From Nanobdellota archaeon (lineage in GTDB: Archaea; Nanobdellota; Nanobdellia; Woesearchaeales; GW2011-AR15), in assembly GCA_018815145.1 (NCBI GenBank), contig JAHIYL010000083.1, forward strand, positions 1-7,159: DNA of 7,159 nucleotides. Direction: 5' to 3'. Positions within the stretch are counted from its first letter, which is position 1. Every line of letters begins with the position of its first letter. Below are positions 1 to 3,894 of the stretch, piece by piece. The position numbers and the translations under genes were made by a program. Below the pieces are notes generated by a model. The model was not told the DNA's origin. It made no database searches and saw only the letters and a program-made list of their open reading frames with translations.

Positions 1-177
1 AAACTCGGCTATCATTCTGGCGCAAAAGGAAAGGAGGGCCCTGTTGAAAACCCCGAGGGTCAGAGAAGGATCGACGGAAAAAGTATTGAGCAGCGGATAC
101 AGCAGGTATACCCGCCCGATCATGAACCCTGCCCCCATAATAAAGGCCGCAATGAAGACCTTTGTCAATAACTTCAT
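1..177 (-). CDS. N-terminal part of a membrane-anchored hypothetical protein, cut by the left window edge
   Basis: The first 59 codons of a minus-strand gene are visible and stay open to the window edge. The ATG at 177 is preceded by AAGGAAAG (194-187), a plausible ribosome binding site nine bases upstream, and an in-frame TAA lies at 195-193, so the start is well bounded. Residues 1-7 carry lysines (MKLLTK), followed by a hydrophobic stretch at about residues 7-28 (AAFIMGAGFMIG, then VYLLYPLL). This suggests an uncleaved signal anchor or first membrane helix. The gene lies 47 bases downstream of the 118-residue gene on the same strand and could be co-transcribed with it. The DNA is visibly more GC-rich than the centre of the window: 32 of the first 60 bases are G or C. 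I do not recognise the family. A chance frame is possible but unlikely given the clear start signals and typical membrane-protein composition. Confidence 0.6.
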   Translation of the reverse strand, partial: MKLLTKVFIAAFIMGAGFMIGRVYLLYPLLNTFSVDPSLTLGVFNRALLSFCARMIAEF

Positions 178-224
178 GCTGCGATTCTTTCCTTATGCAC
201 TCAATTGGTCAGTGGCGGATTACT

Positions 225-581
225 TCAACCCGGCATCAGTGAGGCAGTACAACATGGCGTACTCTTATCTATCAATTCAACCAGAGATTTTTTCAGAGGT
301 ATTTCAGAGAACTTATTAATTTCCTGGGCAGATGATAAGAACACTCCTGGTGAATCAATGCCAGGTAAATCTTGCATATCTATGCCTGGTAGACCTGCTT
401 CTCTTAATTCACTCAGTGTATAAAATACCTCTTCACCAGGGTTCTGACCTTGAATTAGATACACTGATTCATGCAGACCGGGATCAACAATTGCAGTAAT
501 CTGAATGTCAGAAGGCTTGACTAACCAATGCCATCTGGCAAATTTTCCAAATCCTATGTAGACTATACCTTTTTCAGTCAT
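225..581 (-). CDS. Small hypothetical protein with a Rossmann-like N-terminus
   Basis: This is a 118-residue protein of unknown role. Residues 5-34 look like the beta-alpha-beta start of a dinucleotide-binding fold: a strand (GIVYIGFGKFA) with GxGxxA at residues 10-15, a short helix, then a second strand ITAIVDP ending in Asp33, where NAD-binding folds often have an acidic residue. The arrangement recalls the start of Gfo/Idh/MocA oxidoreductases, but the protein is far too short for that family and the helix is shortened. LPGID occurs twice (residues 64-68 and 72-76). The last dozen residues (DKSTPCCTASLMPG) look unlike a natural domain end, so the gene may be truncated or frameshifted. An archaeal TATA box lies 24 bases before the ATG, implying a leaderless mRNA. 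The nucleotide-binding assignment is a by-eye inference; expression as a small protein is more likely than not. Confidence 0.55.
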   Translation of the reverse strand: MTEKGIVYIGFGKFARWHWLVKPSDIQITAIVDPGLHESVYLIQGQNPGEEVFYTLSELREAGLPGIDMQDLPGIDSPGVFLSSAQEINKFSEIPLKKSLVELIDKSTPCCTASLMPG

Positions 582-597
582 TCTTGATTCATGTGCG

Positions 598-610
598 CTA
601 TATTTATATT
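598..610 (-). promoter_or_regulatory. Archaeal TATA box for the 118-residue gene
   Basis: On the minus strand the sequence reads AATATAAATATAG, with core TATAAATA at 608-601. Its centre is about 24 bases before the A of the ATG at 581. That is the usual TATA-to-start spacing in archaea, so transcription should begin at or within a base or two of the start codon. No Shine-Dalgarno motif is present, which fits a leaderless transcript. Confidence 0.6.
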
Positions 611-680
611 AGATTCACATCCTGAAAATAATTCTTATATAACAAAGTTTTGGCAGGAAGTGACCTACCCACGCCCTTAA

Positions 681-732
681 GCGCAAGAAGTTAGTCAACT
701 TCGGCGCACCAAAGTGCCATGCACTTTTAGCG
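681..732. repeat. Hairpin-pair module, copy 1 (inside the structured element)
   Basis: The order is GCGC, an inner stem GAAGTT/AACTTC with loop AGTC, GCGC, the linker ACC, then the hairpin AAAGTGC-CAT-GCACTTT, then TAGCG. The same order recurs at 801-888. The shared frame and shared bases (GCGC at the start, CC before AAAGT, ACTTTTA at the end) suggest an ancient internal duplication rather than two unrelated hairpin pairs. Confidence 0.5.
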
Positions 733-800
733 GGCGGGGTTTGCGGACACTTCCTAAACCGCCAAAACTTTGGGACCCATAAATTGCTAGGCAATTTGGG

Positions 801-888
801 GCGCAGAAGTGAAAATCACTTCTTGCGTGCCAAAGTCGAGGCTGTATCCCTGGGCTTGAGCCCTCGGTTTTAGCCTCGACTTTTACGC
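801..888. repeat. Hairpin-pair module, copy 2 (inside the structured element)
   Basis: The order is GCGC, an inner stem AGAAGTGA/TCACTTCT with loop AAA, GCGT, the linker GCC, then the 12-bp stem AAAGTCGAGGCT/AGCCTCGACTTT, then TACGC. It matches copy 1 at 681-732 in layout. The inner stems differ in sequence but remain fully paired. The second hairpin is longer and encloses an extra GGGC/GCCC stem at 852-863. Confidence 0.5.
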
Positions 889-942
889 ATAATAAATAGT
901 TGATTTTGTTGTTTCCCAACCAACTTCAGGATATCTTTCAGA

Positions 943-2625
943 TTAATACACTGGTCTAATCAACTGCTTCAAATAATCAAAAAAGCCAACTTTTCGACTT
1001 GTGTCTGCTGTCTTAGCAACTGTAACATTCTGGTGTATAGTCAATACTGATGCAAATAGTGGCCTCAGCCTTGATGCAGGCAAATACATTAAAGCAATAT
1101 TCAGCAGCATGTTTTTCTGAAGTTCTGGCTCAGTGTATATCCTCCTGAAAGTCGGCAGGCATTCTTTTAATTTCACATCCAAATCAGAACATTTTTTATG
1201 CCAATAGTCTGTAAAAACACCATACGCACCAACAGAAGCCATATAATATGCTGAATATAGAGCAGCCTTGAGTACAACATTCATGGGAGTCACTTCATCA
1301 AAATTTGACAAACCTGAATACACGTAATGCCGCAAGAAACTCAAAGCTCCAAGATACCCTACCTGTCCTGCAATCTCTCTTTTGCTCACGTCCTTATTAT
1401 TTGCATAATTAGATATCAAAAAACCCATTGGCGCGAGCAAAGTGAATGAAACTACATCAACTGCAAGTGACACAAGATCATTTGACAAAAAAGGCAGCAG
1501 ATTCTGAATATACTGTTCAATGACCGGCAGATACTCACCAAATACAGCCAACCCCGCTATTGTACCGCCAACCACAGCTATGCCTTTGAGCCGCTCTTTA
1601 TTGAAGACATAGTCCTTGAATTTATCAAAAAAAGAAGACTTTTTTGGATCAATTATTGTTTCATCGATTGCAAGCAGATGTTCTAGTTCACTTTCTTGTT
1701 GTGCTGTCTGGAGTTTTTCAAGCAGTGATTCTTCTGCAAAATCTACTCCTGCTTCTTTTGATGCTTCACCAAATACAGTCATAATCATTGGATATATGTT
1801 CTCTCCAGTACCTAAGATATCATCAATGTGCTCAGGTCCATCCGGTCCTTCCCGGCTTGAGACACCAAGGATCTCAATTCTTTCTTCAAGAGGTATATCT
1901 ATGGCATCTGCAACACTCTGTTTGCCAATAATGATACCACCGGTAAAATCAACAAATGGATTTGCAGAATCAGTCCTTTTTAATATATCACTAAACTCTG
2001 CTTTTCCAATTTCCAGCATATCATCTCTGCCTGGTTTTTTTGATATAATTGTGTGTTTCTTTTGATAAGTCTTCCAATAATTATGAAAAAGAGCATCTGC
2101 TGTTGACATGAATTGTTCTTCTGTAATCCCCTGTCTATCAATCATTTTGTGAGATAAATCATGATAAGCTTTAGGTACTGACCTATCAGGGAAAATTTCC
2201 ATTGCATCAAGGAGCCGATCTCTGCCATATATTGGATCATTTTGCATTGTTTTCAATGGATCATGTCCATATATGACAGCAGCATCATATTGCTTTGAAT
2301 CGATTAATCTTTTTGCTTCATTGATTGCATGGATAGGACCTGCACCGCTCTTGAATGTCCGCACACCTCCTGGAATAGGTTCTTTCAACCCAAAGATATT
2401 GAAATAAAATGAATTTGATGCTTCAAAATAATCAATCAAGGGGTCAATGAACATATATGCAATTTTTTCTTTTGTCCTTTTTTGAATTATCTTCTCAAGA
2501 ACTCCTCTTGATGAAGAAAGAGGATCTGCAATGTGCCTGTTATATTCAGGAGAATTTAGAGGATAAGCACTTTTCTCATTGCTCATAATTTTATCTGCCG
2601 AAAGAATGTAGACCGGTTCAACCAT
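943..2625 (-). CDS. Thiolase-like protein fused to a multi-pass membrane domain, catalytic cysteine missing
   Basis: About 560 residues, numbered from ATG 2625. Residues 4-300 resemble the thiolase superfamily: first strand PVYILSADKI; VRTFKSGAGPIHAI (88-101), matching the region around the thiolase nucleophile; QYDAAVIYGHDP (112-123), matching the DVVLVGG strand; a helix like the ISREEQD segment (167-185); and PFVDFTGGIIIG (223-234), matching DGAAAVVL. At the nucleophile position (CxSG) the sequence is FKSG, so Phe replaces Cys, and no GHP-type catalytic histidine motif is seen. The thiolase second half stops early. From about residue 345 to the end there are roughly four hydrophobic helices (about 348-366, 384-405, 421-437, 448-472) and a further amphipathic stretch. 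By eye these recall AlaE or Mpv17-type small membrane proteins, only weakly. Condensing activity is therefore unlikely; a membrane-bound binding or scaffolding role is inference. ATG 2625 has AGGTG (2636-2632) six bases upstream; a GTG at 2634 is the alternative start. Confidence 0.75.
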   Translation of the reverse strand: MVEPVYILSADKIMSNEKSAYPLNSPEYNRHIADPLSSSRGVLEKIIQKRTKEKIAYMFIDPLIDYFEASNSFYFNIFGLKEPIPGGVRTFKSGAGPIHAINEAKRLIDSKQYDAAVIYGHDPLKTMQNDPIYGRDRLLDAMEIFPDRSVPKAYHDLSHKMIDRQGITEEQFMSTADALFHNYWKTYQKKHTIISKKPGRDDMLEIGKAEFSDILKRTDSANPFVDFTGGIIIGKQSVADAIDIPLEERIEILGVSSREGPDGPEHIDDILGTGENIYPMIMTVFGEASKEAGVDFAEESLLEKLQTAQQESELEHLLAIDETIIDPKKSSFFDKFKDYVFNKERLKGIAVVGGTIAGLAVFGEYLPVIEQYIQNLLPFLSNDLVSLAVDVVSFTLLAPMGFLISNYANNKDVSKREIAGQVGYLGALSFLRHYVYSGLSNFDEVTPMNVVLKAALYSAYYMASVGAYGVFTDYWHKKCSDLDVKLKECLPTFRRIYTEPELQKNMLLNIALMYLPASRLRPLFASVLTIHQNVTVAKTADTSRKVGFFDYLKQLIRPVY

Positions 2626-2627
2626 CT

Positions 2628-2636
2628 GATCCACCT
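2628..2636 (-). promoter_or_regulatory. Ribosome binding site that favours ATG 2625
   Basis: The minus strand reads AGGTGGATC just before ATG 2625, close to the anti-16S sequence AGGTGATC. The AGGTG core is spaced six bases from the ATG. It overlaps the TAG stop of the 62-residue gene and also contains the alternative GTG start at 2634, which would then lack its own ribosome binding site. Termination and reinitiation may be coupled. Confidence 0.5.
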
Positions 2637-2823
2637 ACACAACTGTGACAATGAAAAGATATGCAAGTAGTGAGAATATGATTCCCATACAAAATCCATT
2701 GGTCAAATGCCTTATCGCTGTCCTTTCAAACAGCCTTCCGTGAGGTGTCTTTGTCTTGTTCAAATATAAATTTAGCAAGGTAATTTCTTCCATCTTTCCT
2801 GACTCTTTGTTCAGTTGAATCAA
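2635..2823 (-). CDS. Small tail-anchored membrane protein
   Basis: A 62-residue protein with a polar, basic N-terminal part (residues 1-42, rich in Lys, Arg and Thr) and one hydrophobic C-terminal helix at about residues 43-62 (FCMGIIFSLLAYLFIVTVV). It should sit in the membrane by its tail with the N-terminus in the cytoplasm. The start is TTG at 2823, supported by GAGGGGTG at 2835-2828; an internal ATG at 2793 would give 52 residues. Its TAG directly abuts the downstream thiolase-like gene, so the two form an operon and are probably translationally coupled. This suggests a partner or assembly factor of the large membrane protein. I recognise no family. It is first in the operon, about 16 bases from the predicted transcription start. 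Confidence 0.6.
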   Translation of the reverse strand: MIQLNKESGKMEEITLLNLYLNKTKTPHGRLFERTAIRHLTNGFCMGIIFSLLAYLFIVTVV

Positions 2824-2827
2824 TATG

Positions 2828-2835
2828 CACCCCTC
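2828..2835 (-). promoter_or_regulatory. Shine-Dalgarno motif supporting the TTG start of the 62-residue gene
   Basis: The minus strand reads GAGGGGTG, ending four bases before TTG 2823; its GAGGGG core is six bases away. No ATG or GTG is available in frame upstream, so this motif is the main reason to accept the TTG start over ATG 2793. Confidence 0.45.
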
Positions 2836-2858
2836 TTTTCAGTGATATCTGTAAAAAT

Positions 2859-2870
2859 TTAATATAAAAT
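2859..2870 (-). promoter_or_regulatory. TATA box of the 62-residue / thiolase-like operon
   Basis: The minus strand reads TTTTATATTAAA. Its centre lies about 26 bases before a start site near 2839, leaving a short leader of roughly 16 bases that contains the GAGGGGTG motif. It faces away from the regulator promoter at 2900-2910. Confidence 0.45.
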
Positions 2871-2879
2871 GTGCGAGCA

Positions 2880-2896
2880 TTTTTTTTTCAAAAAAA
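2880..2896. promoter_or_regulatory. Possible operator between divergent promoters: T9-C-A7 palindrome
   Basis: Nine T, one C, then seven A form a simple inverted repeat between the two divergent TATA boxes. Lrp/AsnC proteins bind AT-rich partial palindromes close to promoters, so autoregulation through this site is plausible. In AT-rich DNA such tracts also arise by chance. Confidence 0.2.
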
Positions 2897-2899
2897 GAC

Positions 2900-2910
2900 A
2901 TATTTAAATA
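2900..2910 (+). promoter_or_regulatory. TATA box of the Lrp/AsnC-type regulator
   Basis: The sequence ATATTTAAATA is centred about 30 bases before ATG 2935, with a purine-rich stretch (AAAAAGAC) just upstream as a possible BRE. The spacing predicts a transcript starting only a few bases before the ATG. No Shine-Dalgarno motif lies before the ATG, as expected for a leaderless mRNA. Confidence 0.6.
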
Positions 2911-2934
2911 CAAATTGACATTATTGCAAAAATA

Positions 2935-3894
2935 ATGGTTGAAAAGTTAGATCTAAAAGATAGAAAAATACTCTCTCAACTCGATCTTAATGCAAGGCTA
3001 CCAATATCAACAATTGCAAAAAACATTGGATTATCCAGACAAGTGACAGAGTATAGGATAAAAAGACTTGAAGATAAGAAGATAATTACTGGATATATAC
3101 CAATCTATAATTATCCTACTTTAGGTTATCGCAATCTTAGAGTCAGAGTAAATCTCCAGAATCCAAATATGGAAAATGAGAGAAACTTAATTAATTTCTG
3201 CAAAAATCATAATAAATTTTACTTTATAGCAAAATATGAAGGTCCTTGGGACTATAGCATTGGTTTTCTTGTAAAAAATATTGATGAGGAAGAAGAATGT
3301 CTTAATGACTTACAAGAAGCATTTGGAGAAAACATTTATACAAAATTTGTCAGCTATCCTGCATATGTAACGCATCTATCTAAAAAATTCCTGGCACCAA
3401 ATGCAAGAGGGATTACTGATTCAATAACTGTTAGAAATTATCCGGTAGTCAAGATAAATCGAATTGAGGAACAAGTATTAGAATCGCTTTTTGGAGACGG
3501 AAAAAAGACAATAGTAGATATCTCAAGGAAATACAGTATTCATCCCAAAAAGACAAGATCAATCATTGATTCTTTCCTGGAGAAAAACATAATACTTGGA
3601 TTTAAGACCCAAATGAATCTCTCTGAACTGGGATACACGCACTACAAAGTCCTTATCAATTATGTAAAATATTCAGAATCTGCAGAAAGAAAAATGATCA
3701 ATTATCTGAGTATGCAACCAGGAATAATGTATGTGATAAAGCCAATTGGACAATATGATTTTGAATTTGAAATGGCTGTAAAGACAAATGAAAATATACA
3801 TGCTGTGTTGCAGGAGTATAAAAACAAGTTTTTTAATATAATAAAAAATATTCATGTCTATACTACTTCCAGGATCATTGGATTGATGGATTAG
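2935..3894 (+). CDS. Tandem Lrp/AsnC-family transcriptional regulator
   Basis: A 319-residue DNA-binding protein built from two Lrp/AsnC units in a row; a single-unit member is about 150 residues. Unit one has an AsnC-type winged helix at residues 5-55 (LDLKDRKILSQLDLNARLPI, recognition helix near SRQVTEYRIKRLE) and a RAM-like alpha/beta sensor domain at about 64-150. Unit two has a more diverged winged helix at about 175-225 (RIEEQVLESL, HPKKTRSIIDSFLEKN) and a second sensor domain at about 232-312 (GYTHYKVLINYV, GQYDFEFEMAV). One chain could mimic the usual dimer. The family commonly senses amino acids or related small molecules, but no ligand can be read here. It is divergent from the 62-residue/thiolase-like operon with 111 bases between them, making that operon and itself likely targets. 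Its last 20 bases overlap the convergent methyltransferase gene. Confidence 0.88.
   Translation: MVEKLDLKDRKILSQLDLNARLPISTIAKNIGLSRQVTEYRIKRLEDKKIITGYIPIYNYPTLGYRNLRVRVNLQNPNMENERNLINFCKNHNKFYFIAKYEGPWDYSIGFLVKNIDEEEECLNDLQEAFGENIYTKFVSYPAYVTHLSKKFLAPNARGITDSITVRNYPVVKINRIEEQVLESLFGDGKKTIVDISRKYSIHPKKTRSIIDSFLEKNIILGFKTQMNLSELGYTHYKVLINYVKYSESAERKMINYLSMQPGIMYVIKPIGQYDFEFEMAVKTNENIHAVLQEYKNKFFNIIKNIHVYTTSRIIGLMD

Larger units (their letters stand above)
643..888. ncRNA. GC-rich multi-hairpin element; candidate structured RNA or folded DNA element
   Basis: This gene-free stretch is packed with complementary arms. A long closing stem pairs 643-654 with 761-772 (12 bp) and 655-662 with 748-755 (8 bp), separated by a five-base bulge at 756-760. 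Inside it, 672-676 pairs with 732-736 and 667-670 with 737-740, enclosing two hairpins: 681-692 with 697-707, and 711-717 with 721-727 (loop CAT). Outside it follow 781-787 with 791-797 (loop TAG, flanked by CCC/GGG), 801-812 with 816-828, and 832-843 with 872-883 (12 bp perfect), which encloses 852-855/860-863. Nearly every arm is perfect. The only clear wobble, G801 with T828, favours the plus strand as RNA, weakly. No known RNase P, SRP or tRNA signature is seen. TATA-like motifs nearby (635-643 plus, 900-889 minus) are badly placed to start transcription at either end, so a DNA role such as a non-autonomous mobile element remains open. Confidence 0.45.

Noticed and set aside
44..423. Two overlapping plus-strand frames of 91 and 72 codons at the left end.
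   Set aside because: They lie opposite two minus-strand genes with better start signals, and neither gives a protein-like sequence.
643..772. Interpretation of the long stem as an integron attC site or group II intron domain.
   Set aside because: The arms do not show the attC core (GTTRRRY) pattern in the right places, and no domain V signature, integrase or reverse transcriptase is present.
695..919. A 74-codon minus-strand frame across the hairpin element.
   Set aside because: It is explained by the GC-rich, stop-poor inverted repeats. It has no plausible start signals, and the protein it would encode looks arbitrary. The nested complementary arms are a better account of the sequence.
1616..2065. 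A 149-codon plus-strand frame rich in serine.
   Set aside because: It is antisense to the well-supported thiolase-like gene, and its serine-rich composition is the usual mirror of an AT-rich coding strand.
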